NCBI GenBank assembly: GCA_003213855.1
Contig: QCMJ01000001.1
Coordinates: 1-64,000, forward strand
Origin: Prochlorococcus sp. AG-418-O03
Lineage (GTDB): Bacteria > Cyanobacteriota > Cyanobacteriia > PCC-6307 > Cyanobiaceae
Reading direction: 5' to 3'
Length of the DNA: 64,000 bases
The notes beneath the pieces were generated by a model. That model did not search any database. It was not told the DNA's origin and worked only from the letters and a program-made list of their open reading frames with translations. The position numbers and the translations under genes are program-made. Positions 54,612-63,952 of the stretch are shown piece after piece. How positions within the stretch are numbered: position 1 is the stretch's first letter; every line of letters starts with the position of its first letter.

Positions 54612-55541
54612 TTAATCATCAAATCTAGAACTGTTATCTCTTGGTTTCTTCTTGTTTGTTCCAACGTTATATCTACTATTTTGATTTTTTGAACTTGATC
54701 TTGCTGAAGAGCTTACTCTACGGGTCTCACGTGGTTTTTTGGGTTGATTAGCATCCTTAAATGAAGCATCTTCTACTTGAGCTGTTGAAGTTTGCTGCCT
54801 AATAGGGGATCTAGCAGGTTTCTTTCCTAATGGAGAAGAATCAGTAGAAGCAGAGATATTATCTCGTCTAGAAACTGTACGATTCATTCTGGGTCTTGAC
54901 CCTGTTTTAAATTCATCACGAGATAAATTTCTTCTTTCACCAAAGTTATTTGTTTCTGGTTGTTTACTATTTCGATCTTCAGAAGTCTTTCTTCTCCTTC
55001 TTATAGGTTCGTCATTTTCAAACTGACTTATTTCCCTCGTAGAAGGCCTACTTCTACTTGCTGCAGCAGAGGGTATAGCTCTTGAAACATTTCTTCTACG
55101 AGATCTCCCCTCCTTATAGTCTTCTTCAAATTCATCTTCTTGAGGTTTAAATCTTCTGGATATTCTTTCAGATTCTTCAAACCTATCATAGTCGTCATTA
55201 AATCGGTCTCTAGAATTTCTGGGAACATCAGAAATAGGATCATCATCAAAATAAGATGACCTTCTAGCTTGATCAGTAGCAACTCCCCTTAATCGCACAC
55301 TTTCATATGCGAAAAAAACTGTAGTTCCTGCTAATAAAAACTGACCAAACTGAAGGATAGGATCTAACCTCCAGCCTTGAAAAAATAATATTCCTCCGCA
55401 CAAAAGTCCAATTGCTGCGAAGAAAACATCATAATCCCTTGCCAAGGCAGGCTTAAAGGACCTCAAAAAATAAAGGCCTCCTCCACATACCGCGAGAACT
55501 ATACCAACAATACTGGCCCAATTGAGACTAGCATTGACCAC
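54612..55541 (-). CDS. ycf66: Ycf66 family protein
   Basis: A 309-residue membrane-anchored protein. The N-terminal 85 residues carry three hydrophobic segments (WASIVGIVLAVCGGGLYFL, then FFAAIGLLCGGILFF, then FLLAGTTVFFAYESV), the Ycf66 pattern. The rest is a highly charged, Arg-, Ser- and Asp-rich disordered tail. The start is GTG, with a good GGAG seven bases upstream (55549-55552). Ycf66 is shared with plastids and has no known function. Its stop abuts the Hli gene. Confidence 0.88.
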   Translation of the reverse strand: MVNASLNWASIVGIVLAVCGGGLYFLRSFKPALARDYDVFFAAIGLLCGGILFFQGWRLDPILQFGQFLLAGTTVFFAYESVRLRGVATDQARRSSYFDDDPISDVPRNSRDRFNDDYDRFEESERISRRFKPQEDEFEEDYKEGRSRRRNVSRAIPSAAASRSRPSTREISQFENDEPIRRRRKTSEDRNSKQPETNNFGERRNLSRDEFKTGSRPRMNRTVSRRDNISASTDSSPLGKKPARSPIRQQTSTAQVEDASFKDANQPKKPRETRRVSSSARSSSKNQNSRYNVGTNKKKPRDNSSRFDD

Positions 55542-55576
55542 ATTCTTTCTCCAAAAATTTATTTTTCAAAGGGTTA

Positions 55577-55582
55577 ATTATA
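55577..55582 (-). promoter_or_regulatory. -10 box of ycf66, beside a 12-base AT palindrome
   Basis: The minus strand reads TATAAT here, 36 bases before the GTG start. A perfect palindrome CTATATATATAG lies just upstream (55587-55598). No convincing -35 is seen. A weak promoter candidate. Confidence 0.3.
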
Positions 55583-55621
55583 TCCCCTATATATATAGTG
55601 TACTTAAAACTTCTACAAAAA

Positions 55622-55807
55622 CTAGCGTCTTCCGGTAGAAGTACGTTCGAGGGAATCTTTCTGGCTGACAAAAATCAAAAATGCAGTGGCTGGAATAACG
55701 ATAAGTAAGGCAGCGGCAATAAAACTACCTATCATTCCAACTGCGGAATTATTTGCAACTTCCGCAGAAAAATCTGCGGCTAGTAATAAATTTGAGATTT
55801 GAAACAC
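55622..55807 (-). CDS. psbX: photosystem II reaction centre protein X
   Basis: A 61-residue single-span subunit of photosystem II near the plastoquinone pocket. The sequence has the PsbX core with one membrane helix (about 26-47: [20 protein letters not shown]) ending [15 protein letters not shown], as I remember for Prochlorococcus PsbX. The start is GTG. The N-terminal 20 residues are an extension that other cyanobacterial PsbX proteins lack. It lies between ycf66 and a YggT gene. Confidence 0.93.
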   Translation of the reverse strand: MFQISNLLLAADFSAEVANNSAVGMIGSFIAAALLIVIPATAFLIFVSQKDSLERTSTGRR

Positions 55808-55829
55808 TTTTTAAATATTAAATTCTCAA

Positions 55830-55857
55830 TTTATAATAAGAATTAAATACGTTTCAA
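55830..55857 (-). promoter_or_regulatory. candidate psbX promoter
   Basis: On the minus strand TTGAAA (55852-55857) and TATAAA (55830-55835) are separated by 16 bases, which fits a sigma-70-type promoter ahead of the psbX GTG start at 55807. The region is AT-rich, so chance is possible. Confidence 0.35.
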
Positions 55858-55888
55858 TGGGTTATTTATTAAGATGAATTAAATAATT

Positions 55889-56203
55889 GTGATTTCCTTG
55901 CTTGTAAACTTTCTTCAAATTTTAGATATTAGTTTAGGAATTTCTCTTTCATATCTAACTATAGTTTTTCTAATAAGATTAATTCTTACTTGGTACCCAA
56001 AAATTGATTTAAGTAAAGGTTTATGGTTATTAATTTCAATACCATCAAGCTATATTCTTAATTTAACGAGAAAACTAATTCCTCCTATTGGAGGGGTTGA
56101 TGTTGGACCCGTAATTTGGATCGGAGTTATAAGTTTTTTAAGAGAAATTTTAGTCGGGCAGCAAGGTCTTATAAAACTTGCTTTGTATACACATATTTCA
56201 TAG
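55889..56203 (+). CDS. YggT/Ycf19-family membrane protein
   Basis: A 104-residue protein with two membrane segments (about 18-33 and 45-58) and the family's signature RLILTWYPKIDLSKG followed by PPIGGVDVGPVIWIG. In cyanobacteria and plastids, Ycf19/YlmG relatives are linked to nucleoid distribution, and YggT in other bacteria to the cell envelope; the role here is not fixed. Start is GTG. It is divergent from psbX. Confidence 0.9.
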   Translation: MISLLVNFLQILDISLGISLSYLTIVFLIRLILTWYPKIDLSKGLWLLISIPSSYILNLTRKLIPPIGGVDVGPVIWIGVISFLREILVGQQGLIKLALYTHIS

Positions 56204-56221
56204 AGATCATTTAATTATTTT

Positions 56222-57568
56222 TTAGTAATTTGGCAATAATTCTTCTTCTACATATTTAGTATGTATCTTACCCTGCTTAAATTTAGACTTATTCAATAAG
56301 GTTAGATGAAAGTTAATTGTTGTAGGAATACCAGTTACTGCACACTCATTTAAAGCCCTATTCATACGTTTAATTGCAGTATTACGATCTTTGCCCCAGA
56401 CTATTAATTTACCAATTAATGAGTCATAGAAAGGAGGAATTTCATAGCCTGTGTAAACATGACTATCCACCCTTACACCAGGACCACCAGGAGGAAGCCA
56501 CCCAGTTATTTTTCCAGGTGATGGTCGGAAATTGTGAGAAGGATCTTCAGCATTGATTCTACATTCAATAGCATGACCGTTTAAATGGATATCATCCTGA
56601 TTAAATTCTAAGTTTGCTCCGCTTGCGATTTTAATTTGTTCAGCGATTAAATCGACTCCCGTAACCATTTCAGTAACAGGATGTTCAACTTGAATCCTGG
56701 TATTCATCTCCATGAAATAAAAATTATCATCATCAACTAAAAATTCAACTGTCCCCGCGCCTTCGTAGCCGATACTTTTTGCAGCAGCAATAGCTGCGTT
56801 CCCCATTTTTTTTCTCAGCTCAGTGTTAATTGCAGGACTAGGAGACTCTTCTAGTAACTTCTGATGTCTTCTTTGAACTGAACAATCTCTCTCTCCTAAA
56901 TGAACAACATTACCCGACCTGTCGGCTAAAATTTGAATTTCTACATGTCTTGGCTTCTTTATAAATTTTTCCATATATAAACCATCATTACCAAAAGCTG
57001 CTTCTGCTTCGCCTTGAGCTGCTTTAAACATTTTTTCGAGATTATTAGAGTTTTCAACCAACCGCATACCTCTTCCACCTCCTCCAGCAGTCGCCTTAAT
57101 AATTACCGGATAGCCAATATCTTCTGCCAATTTATAAGCTTCATCAACATTTGATAACAAGCCTTTACTACCAGGTACTGTTGGAACTCCAACTGCTTCC
57201 ATAGTTTCTTTAGCTGTAGATTTATCTCCCATAGATCTAATAGCTTTAGGAGATGGTCCAATAAAAACTATGCCGTGATCGTTACACATCTCAGCAAATT
57301 TATCATTTTCCGCAAGAAATCCATAACCAGGATGAATAGCATCAACTCCTCTCGATGTAGCAGCAGCAAGTATATTTGGAATATTTAAATAACTCTTATT
57401 ACTTAAAGAATCTCCTACGCAAACCGCCTCATCAGCAAGCTGAACATGCAATGCTTTTTTATCTACAGTGCTAAAAACTGCAACGGTTGCAATACCTAGC
57501 TCTCTACAACTTCTGACAATTCGTAAAGCTATTTCTCCACGATTAGCAATTAAAACTTTTTCAACCAT
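56222..57568 (-). CDS. accC: biotin carboxylase subunit of acetyl-CoA carboxylase
   Basis: A 448-residue ATP-grasp enzyme that carboxylates biotin on AccB, the first step of fatty-acid synthesis. It starts [19 protein letters not shown], has the ATP loop [15 protein letters not shown], and the catalytic [13 protein letters not shown] with [33 protein letters not shown] marks the C-terminal domain. The length and all motifs are normal. Confidence 0.97.
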   Translation of the reverse strand: MVEKVLIANRGEIALRIVRSCRELGIATVAVFSTVDKKALHVQLADEAVCVGDSLSNKSYLNIPNILAAATSRGVDAIHPGYGFLAENDKFAEMCNDHGIVFIGPSPKAIRSMGDKSTAKETMEAVGVPTVPGSKGLLSNVDEAYKLAEDIGYPVIIKATAGGGGRGMRLVENSNNLEKMFKAAQGEAEAAFGNDGLYMEKFIKKPRHVEIQILADRSGNVVHLGERDCSVQRRHQKLLEESPSPAINTELRKKMGNAAIAAAKSIGYEGAGTVEFLVDDDNFYFMEMNTRIQVEHPVTEMVTGVDLIAEQIKIASGANLEFNQDDIHLNGHAIECRINAEDPSHNFRPSPGKITGWLPPGGPGVRVDSHVYTGYEIPPFYDSLIGKLIVWGKDRNTAIKRMNRALNECAVTGIPTTINFHLTLLNKSKFKQGKIHTKYVEEELLPNY

Positions 57569-57827
57569 TATGAAAATAAAATTGAAGAAATGAAATGACT
57601 TAAAATAAAAAATTATTTGCCAAAGTATTCAAAAAATTTTTTAGAGATCAGAGGACATTTTTTACAATACAACCTAAAACGTTACATATGTATAAATATT
57701 TGTTTTATGCAATAGAAAAATTATCCATCATATTCAAAAAAACTCTTTTCGAACTACATGCTGATTTCAGTCAATAATGTATGATATTTTTAAGGTTTAG
57801 GTATCCCCCGGTTGCTGAAAACCCTTT

Positions 57828-57909
57828 GCGGACGTGGCGGAATTGGTAGACGCGCACGTCTAAGGAGCGTGTGGCTTCGGCCTTGCGAGTTCAAGTCTCG
57901 CCGTCCGCA
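57828..57909 (+). tRNA. trnL-AAG: tRNA-Leu, anticodon AAG
   Basis: An 82-base class II tRNA. Acceptor stem GCGGACG pairs with CGTCCGC, discriminator A. The D arm has GGCGGAATTGGTAGACGC, the anticodon stem CACGT/GCGTG encloses loop CTAAGGA (anticodon AAG), the long variable arm is TGGCTTCGGCC, and the T loop is GAGTTCAAGTCTC. CCA is not encoded. AAG reads CUU directly; if A34 became inosine it could read CUC too. Confidence 0.9.
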
Positions 57910-57934
57910 TTTAATGTATTTTGGTTTAACTGCA

Positions 57935-59200
57935 ATGAAAAAAAAATCAGTTGCAGTAGTTATAGTTTCCAATGGCCCTGGCGAATTAACTACATGGGTA
58001 AATCCTGTTGTGGATGAGCTTAACAAAATAAATAAATCACTAAGTGAGGACGATAAACACAATTTCACTCTTAGGTTAGTCCTTGTTCCTTGCCCAAATG
58101 CCACTGGCAAAGAATTTTTAGTTGCAAATTCATGGAATAAATTCGAATTAATTACAAAATCCAAAAGTTTTTGGAGATTATTAATAAAGCCACATTCTTT
58201 TGCTAATTGGCCAAAAAAAGGGGTGGTTATTTTCCTTGGTGGGGATCAATTTTGGAGCATTTTATTAGCTAAAAGATTAGGTTATTTAAATATCACATAT
58301 GCTGAATGGGTTTCACGATGGCCTAAATGGACCAACAAAATTGCTGCTATGAATGTAAAAGTAAAAGAGTTAATACCTAAAAAATATAAATATAAATGTA
58401 AAGTCATTGGCGATTTGATGGCAGATGTCAAACTTAAAAACGAAATATCATTAAGAAATAAAGAAAAACACTACATTGCATTGTTGCCTGGCTCTAAAAA
58501 AGCAAAGCTTTCTGTTGGAATTCCTTTCTTCTTAGAAGTTGCAGACCATATCGCTGAAGAAAATCAAAATATAAATTTTATGATTCCCATTGCCCCAACT
58601 ACTGATAAAAGTGAATATTTATTTTTTCAAAGCAACAAAAATCCAATTGCTAAACATTACTCATCAAAAATCAAAACAATTAAAAACTACAAAGGCTCTC
58701 TTTTTGATTATGTCATTGAAACATCTAAAAATACAAAGATTTATCTAATCAAGAAACATCCTTGCTATGAAATATTAAAAGAATGTGATCTTGCAATTAC
58801 AACTGTAGGAGCAAATACTGCAGAATTAGCAGCAATTAGTCTTCCAATGTTAGTTGTTCTGCCAACTAAACATTTAAATATGATGAATGCCTGGGATGGT
58901 ATTTTTGGAGTAATTGGGAAAATTTCATTCATAAATAGATTTCTAACTTTTATAATTAAAAATTTCTATTTTAAAAAAAAGAAGTTTTTTGCTTGGCCAA
59001 ATATTAAAGCTAAAAGAATGATTGTCCCTGAAAGGATAGGCAATATTTCGCCAATAAAAGTTGCAAGCGAAGTATTATTTCTTATTAAAAATAGTGATCA
59101 ATTAAAAAGTATTAGAGATAATCTTGAGAAAGAAAGAGGCAATAAGGGTGCTGCAAAAAAACTTGCATCTATAATTGTTAATTCAATAAAAAAACTTTAA
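57935..59200 (+). CDS. LpxB-like GT-B glycosyltransferase
   Basis: A 421-residue protein. I start at ATG 57935, because the frame open further upstream runs through the tRNA-Leu gene; ATG 57914 is an alternative. The protein begins VAVVIVSNGPGELTTWVNPV, and the C-terminal half has LLPGSKKAKLSVGIPFF, the counterpart of LPGSR, and TTVGANTAELAAISLPML, the sugar-nucleotide-binding region. It is a remote relative of lipid-A-disaccharide synthase, as is the protein at 5.0 kb. The substrate is unknown. Confidence 0.8.
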   Translation: MKKKSVAVVIVSNGPGELTTWVNPVVDELNKINKSLSEDDKHNFTLRLVLVPCPNATGKEFLVANSWNKFELITKSKSFWRLLIKPHSFANWPKKGVVIFLGGDQFWSILLAKRLGYLNITYAEWVSRWPKWTNKIAAMNVKVKELIPKKYKYKCKVIGDLMADVKLKNEISLRNKEKHYIALLPGSKKAKLSVGIPFFLEVADHIAEENQNINFMIPIAPTTDKSEYLFFQSNKNPIAKHYSSKIKTIKNYKGSLFDYVIETSKNTKIYLIKKHPCYEILKECDLAITTVGANTAELAAISLPMLVVLPTKHLNMMNAWDGIFGVIGKISFINRFLTFIIKNFYFKKKKFFAWPNIKAKRMIVPERIGNISPIKVASEVLFLIKNSDQLKSIRDNLEKERGNKGAAKKLASIIVNSIKKL

Positions 59201-59203
59201 CAA

Positions 59204-60247
59204 TTACCAGGGATCATCAATTTCAAACTTTTCTGATTTTTTATTTTCTTGAACTAAATTTTGTTCATCTAGTGGTTCAATATCTAAAGTTTCTGTTGCA
59301 TTTTGAATTGGTCTTTTCGAAGCCAAATTAGTAGTTGATTGTCTTTTTTGCTTAAAATCAATATTGTTTGTTTCATCTATTTGATTAACACTATTTTGAT
59401 TCTCGATCTGATCAGAATCATCATTATCCATATATAGCTTTTTTCTATTATTTATTTCCTCTGAAGAACTCTTTATTTCAATATATTCAAGTTCATCTTC
59501 ATAATCATCTTCATAATCATCTTGTTCAACAACTTCTTCATATTCCTCGACCAAATTGTTTTGCTTTTCTGATTCAGAACCTGAAAGCAACTGATTCTCA
59601 ACAGGTACAAGATTTGCTGCGTATCCATTTGCTTCCCTTTCATCCCATGAAGAACCCCCGACTCCAAGTTTCTCAAGTAGTCCACTACTAAGTTGCTTCA
59701 ATTTCTCTTCTGCACCTTCATAAACAATAATCCTATCGGTACCACTACTTACAATTTCCTCAACTGGTATTTCCCAAGTACTTAAAACTCCCTCACCTAA
59801 AAGCGGAACACCAACAGCACCCATAACAAGGGATATCAGATCCCCAGTCTCAATATCAAAAGAAAAGCCAAGAACTCTTCCTAAAAGTTGTCCAGATTCT
59901 GTAATCACTTGACAATTAATTACCTGCCCATATCTTTCTGGAGAAAAACTCTCACTCAAAGAATCTAGGGAGTCAACTAATATGACATCTCCAACTTGCT
60001 TTATACTTTCTAAAGGCATCCATTTTGGTAAACCTGGTAAAAATCTTGTAAGTGGATTATCTCTTAGTCCCAAAGCAACCACCTCTCTTCTATCGATATC
60101 AACAACAACTTCGCCAACTACGCCTAGCCGCCTCCCAGTATCAGTCGTTATCACTTGTGTTCCCATTAATTCTGACCTTAACCATAACCGTTCGCTAGGA
60201 ACCGAGTTAGGTAGATTCTTATTTGCAGATGTGTTAGACAAGCTCAT
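59204..60247 (-). CDS. PRC-barrel domain protein
   Basis: A 347-residue soluble protein with two PRC-barrel domains: LMGTQVITTDTGRRLGVVGE (about 27-46) and GQVINCQVITESGQLLGRV (about 106-124), each followed by the DI-x-VAL/GDLISL strand pattern. The C-terminal 150 residues are acidic, with Glu- and Asp-rich stretches, and lack clear structure. PRC barrels occur in photosynthetic reaction-centre H subunits and in RimM; here the partner is unknown. It lies between the LpxB-like gene and smc. Confidence 0.82.
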   Translation of the reverse strand: MSLSNTSANKNLPNSVPSERLWLRSELMGTQVITTDTGRRLGVVGEVVVDIDRREVVALGLRDNPLTRFLPGLPKWMPLESIKQVGDVILVDSLDSLSESFSPERYGQVINCQVITESGQLLGRVLGFSFDIETGDLISLVMGAVGVPLLGEGVLSTWEIPVEEIVSSGTDRIIVYEGAEEKLKQLSSGLLEKLGVGGSSWDEREANGYAANLVPVENQLLSGSESEKQNNLVEEYEEVVEQDDYEDDYEDELEYIEIKSSSEEINNRKKLYMDNDDSDQIENQNSVNQIDETNNIDFKQKRQSTTNLASKRPIQNATETLDIEPLDEQNLVQENKKSEKFEIDDPW

Positions 60248-60292
60248 AAATTTCTTTTTATCATTCTGACGTATAAATTTAAAAAAGTGTGT

Positions 60293-63200
60293 TTATGCAG
60301 CATTTGGTAACCCAAGAACTTGAGTATTAGCACCTCTTGCTTGCGCAACCCCAATTGTTCGTTCAGACGCACTAATCATAGGCCTTCTATGACTTACGAC
60401 TATAAATTGAGCATTTGATGATTGATTCGATATTAATTTTGACAACCTTTCAACATTAATACCATCTAAAAAACTATCAACCTCATCTAATGCATAAAAA
60501 GGTGAAGGTTTATACTTTTGCAAAGCAAATAAAAAACTTAAAGCAGTTAACGATTTTTCACCACCTGACATAGAGGCTAATCTTCTGACATTTTTTCCCT
60601 TAGGATGAGCCACTAAAGTTAATCCTCCTTCTAAAGGAGAATTAGGATTTTCAAGTTGTAGAAATCCATCTCCATCAGATAAATTTGCAAAAATTTCTCT
60701 AAAATGTCTATCAACTTCTGTAAATGCTTGCATAAAAGCCTCCTGACGCATCGTAGATACAGTTTCTATTCTCAGCAATAATTCAGATCTTTCATTAGAT
60801 AGAATTTCTAATTTTTCTCTCAAACCATTTAATCTTTCAATTAATTCTTCTAATTCATCTAGAGCCAACATATTAACAGGTTCTAAACTTTGTAGTTTTG
60901 TATTTATGATCGAAATTTCTGATTGCAAAGATTCAAGACTCTTCTCTTCATATTCTCCAAAATCTGGGGAAGGATTAGGTAGTTCTTTTTTAAAATTTTC
61001 TAATTTTATTTTCTCGCTCCTCATCTCTTCTTTAAGAGAATGCATATCCCTTTCAAGATATTCAAGCTTCAACAGATAGTTATTATATTCTTGCCTTTTA
61101 TTTGAAATTGAAGAGTTCAATTCATCTCTTTTCCTTCTCAATAAACCTAAATCCTTCTCTAGAGAATTTTTTTGATTATTGAGATCTAAAAGCTCTTTTT
61201 TAAATTTATCTCTTTTTTCTATCCATTCACTATGAGAAATTGCGAGTTGTTTAATAGATTCCTGCAAGTTTTTTTCTTGTAGCAAAGTGATTTTTAATGA
61301 ATTATTGATACGCTCCTTATTTAAAGCAAATTGATTCTTTTTATCTATTAATGTTTCTCTCTCCTTAATCAGTAATTCAAGTTTTTTATCAAGATTATTA
61401 AATTCTTTATTAAAAGCTATTAATGATGATTTTTGATTTTTTTCATAATTTGCCTTTTGAATGGTTTGTAATTGATCAAACTTATCATGATAAGGCTTCA
61501 ATTCATTTTTTAAATGATCTAACTCGTTAACTAATAAATTATTATCAGTATCAAGTTTATTTAATCTCAATTTACAATCCTCAATTCTTTGCGAAAAAGC
61601 CCTAAGAGAATCTTGATTGACCTCAATTTCTTTATTAAATGAGGCACAATCCTCAATTATTTGATTGCGGTTAGAATTTAATTTACTAAGTCTATTGTTT
61701 TTTATTATCAAATCATTATTTGACTCTTTTAAAGCTTCTTCGATAACTAATAATCTTTCTTTTATGGGACTAGAATCATCAATATCATTGTTAATTCCAA
61801 ACCTATAAGCCAAATCTTTATTTAACTTGCTGCCTCCTGTAATAGCACCACTTGCTTCTAATAATTCACCACTTAAGGTGACCAACCTATTTTTTTGTAT
61901 AGATAACCTAGCTGAGGATAAGTCTGAAAAAACCAAAGTATCTCCAAAAACATATCGAAAAACATCTGAATAGACTTCATCAAAAGTAATTAGATTGATA
62001 GCCTTATCAATAAATCCATTCTCCCTATTATTTTCAAATCTTGAAATTGCATAATTCTTCTTTTGACTTTTAATTCTATTTAAAGGTAAAAAAGTTAATC
62101 TTCCCGCTTTCTTCTTTTTAAGAATTTCAATTGCTTTTGCAGCAATATGATCATTATCAACAACAATTTGTCCTAATCTATTTCCAGCAGCAATTTCTAA
62201 TGCATATCTATTTTTCTCACTAACCTCTCCAAGTTGAGCTACATAACCATGTATACCCTCTAACCCTGCCTCTAAGAGAATTCTGAGAGCATATGAACCT
62301 CTAGATTCGTTTAAAGCTTCCTTCCTGCTTTCGAATCTAGATAAATCCTTTTCAAGCCTTAATTGCTCGTTATTTAGCCTTGATTTAGTTTTAATTAATA
62401 AATCAATTTCATTTTTTAAAGAATTAATTTCTGCGCTGTTACTTGCCAAGTTTTTATTCTTTGTATCGGATGTCTCTTTTTTGCCTAGATTTCCCTCCAA
62501 AAGTTTCTGCTTTTCTAAGTCTAAGGAGTCAATCTGAGACAATATCTCATCTTTTTGAATATTATTTTGAATAGTTTCTTCTTCAATTTTCCTTTTTTTT
62601 ATTTCCAAAGGATTAATTTGATTTTTTATTTTTTCAAGCTCAGCATTTAATTGGATACTTTGTTTTGAGAATTCTCCAGATTCTCCAGCCGCATCAGAAA
62701 GTTTTTTTCTGGATAGTTTGTGTTTTAAAGTGAGATCATCAATTTGTAAATTCAATTGATTTAATAAATTATCATCGAAATTTTCTTGTCTTATTTTTTC
62801 TGACTCGATATGCCTCTTAGAAATTGAAATTTCATCTCTCTGCTTTTGCAAATTAATACCTTCTTCTTTATTCAGACTTGATATCCTATCAAGTTCTCTC
62901 AAGCTAGAATTAATACTTCCAATATCAGAATTCACTTTTATCAAAGTATCCTCTCCTTTCTCGTTAAGCTCATCAACAAGTATTTTCAAAGCATCCTCTA
63001 AGACTGATATTTCTTTACTAATAGATTCTTTTTGTTTATTAAATAAAATTTTATTTTTTTCAATTTCACTTTCTTTTTTTTCTATAGATTCAACATGCTT
63101 AACTTGTTTTTCAAAAATAAGAACTTTCTCTAATTCCGTTATTTTTAATAGTTTTGCCTTTAACTCTTTATATCGCTTTGCTTTTTCACATTCTTTTTCA

Positions 63201-63883
63201 AGCTTATTTTTACTAGATTGCAATTCATTTTCTAAAATTTCACATCTTTCTTGTCTTTCGAAAACGTCATTTAATTTCGCATTAGTTTGTTCTATTCTTG
63301 TATCAAAAAGTGCGACTCCTGCTAATTCATCAATAAGATTTCTCCTCTCCTTATTATTCATTGATACTATTCTTGTTACATCACCCTGCATAACAACATT
63401 GCTGCCCTCAGGATCAACACTAATATCTCTTAATATTCTCTGTATTTGTTGCAAGGTACATTGTTTTCCATCAGAAGTATAAGTAGATGCATAAGAACCA
63501 CCTGGCATAAGCCTTAATTTTCTAGAAACTAACCATTCTTTTTGACCTTTATTAAGAGCAATTTCTTCTTCTTCTAGTTCCAAAGGAGGAAGGTCCTCGC
63601 TGGGAGACCAATCTTGAATATTAAATTTTACTGATACAGATGTTTCTGATGACTTACCCTCTTTAACTTTTGAGTTATTTATTAGATCTGGTAATCTTTC
63701 AGCCCTCATCCCTCTACTATTAGCTAGACCTAAACAGAACAAAATTCCATCTAAAATATTACTTTTCCCAGAACCGTTAGGGCCCGTAACCACTGTAAAA
63801 CCTTCTTCAAGAGGAATTTTTACATTTCCCCCAAAAGATTTAAAATTTTCAAACTCGACCTGATTGATATGTACCAATCTCAA
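60293..63883 (-). CDS. smc: chromosome segregation protein SMC
   Basis: A 1196-residue condensin. N-terminal Walker A is TGPNGSGKSNILDGILFCLG (33-52). Two long coiled-coil arms (about 170-500 and 690-1010) surround a hinge domain (about 510-680) with GLEGIHGYVAQLGEV. The C-terminal head has signature SMSGGEKSLTALSFLFAL and Walker B PFYALDEVDSFLD. The length is normal. It acts on chromosome compaction, with ScpA and ScpB elsewhere. Confidence 0.96.
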   Translation of the reverse strand: MRLVHINQVEFENFKSFGGNVKIPLEEGFTVVTGPNGSGKSNILDGILFCLGLANSRGMRAERLPDLINNSKVKEGKSSETSVSVKFNIQDWSPSEDLPPLELEEEEIALNKGQKEWLVSRKLRLMPGGSYASTYTSDGKQCTLQQIQRILRDISVDPEGSNVVMQGDVTRIVSMNNKERRNLIDELAGVALFDTRIEQTNAKLNDVFERQERCEILENELQSSKNKLEKECEKAKRYKELKAKLLKITELEKVLIFEKQVKHVESIEKKESEIEKNKILFNKQKESISKEISVLEDALKILVDELNEKGEDTLIKVNSDIGSINSSLRELDRISSLNKEEGINLQKQRDEISISKRHIESEKIRQENFDDNLLNQLNLQIDDLTLKHKLSRKKLSDAAGESGEFSKQSIQLNAELEKIKNQINPLEIKKRKIEEETIQNNIQKDEILSQIDSLDLEKQKLLEGNLGKKETSDTKNKNLASNSAEINSLKNEIDLLIKTKSRLNNEQLRLEKDLSRFESRKEALNESRGSYALRILLEAGLEGIHGYVAQLGEVSEKNRYALEIAAGNRLGQIVVDNDHIAAKAIEILKKKKAGRLTFLPLNRIKSQKKNYAISRFENNRENGFIDKAINLITFDEVYSDVFRYVFGDTLVFSDLSSARLSIQKNRLVTLSGELLEASGAITGGSKLNKDLAYRFGINNDIDDSSPIKERLLVIEEALKESNNDLIIKNNRLSKLNSNRNQIIEDCASFNKEIEVNQDSLRAFSQRIEDCKLRLNKLDTDNNLLVNELDHLKNELKPYHDKFDQLQTIQKANYEKNQKSSLIAFNKEFNNLDKKLELLIKERETLIDKKNQFALNKERINNSLKITLLQEKNLQESIKQLAISHSEWIEKRDKFKKELLDLNNQKNSLEKDLGLLRRKRDELNSSISNKRQEYNNYLLKLEYLERDMHSLKEEMRSEKIKLENFKKELPNPSPDFGEYEEKSLESLQSEISIINTKLQSLEPVNMLALDELEELIERLNGLREKLEILSNERSELLLRIETVSTMRQEAFMQAFTEVDRHFREIFANLSDGDGFLQLENPNSPLEGGLTLVAHPKGKNVRRLASMSGGEKSLTALSFLFALQKYKPSPFYALDEVDSFLDGINVERLSKLISNQSSNAQFIVVSHRRPMISASERTIGVAQARGANTQVLGLPNAA

Positions 63884-63952
63884 GTCTCAATAGCTAAATA
63901 AGAATAACTAATTTGCAAAAATTCTCAATAGAAATATTACGTTTATTTATAA

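Noticed and set aside
57812..57934. N-terminal extension of the LpxB-like gene through the tRNA-Leu
   Set aside because: The tRNA is clear on the same strand. The extension is just its translation, so the start is placed downstream.
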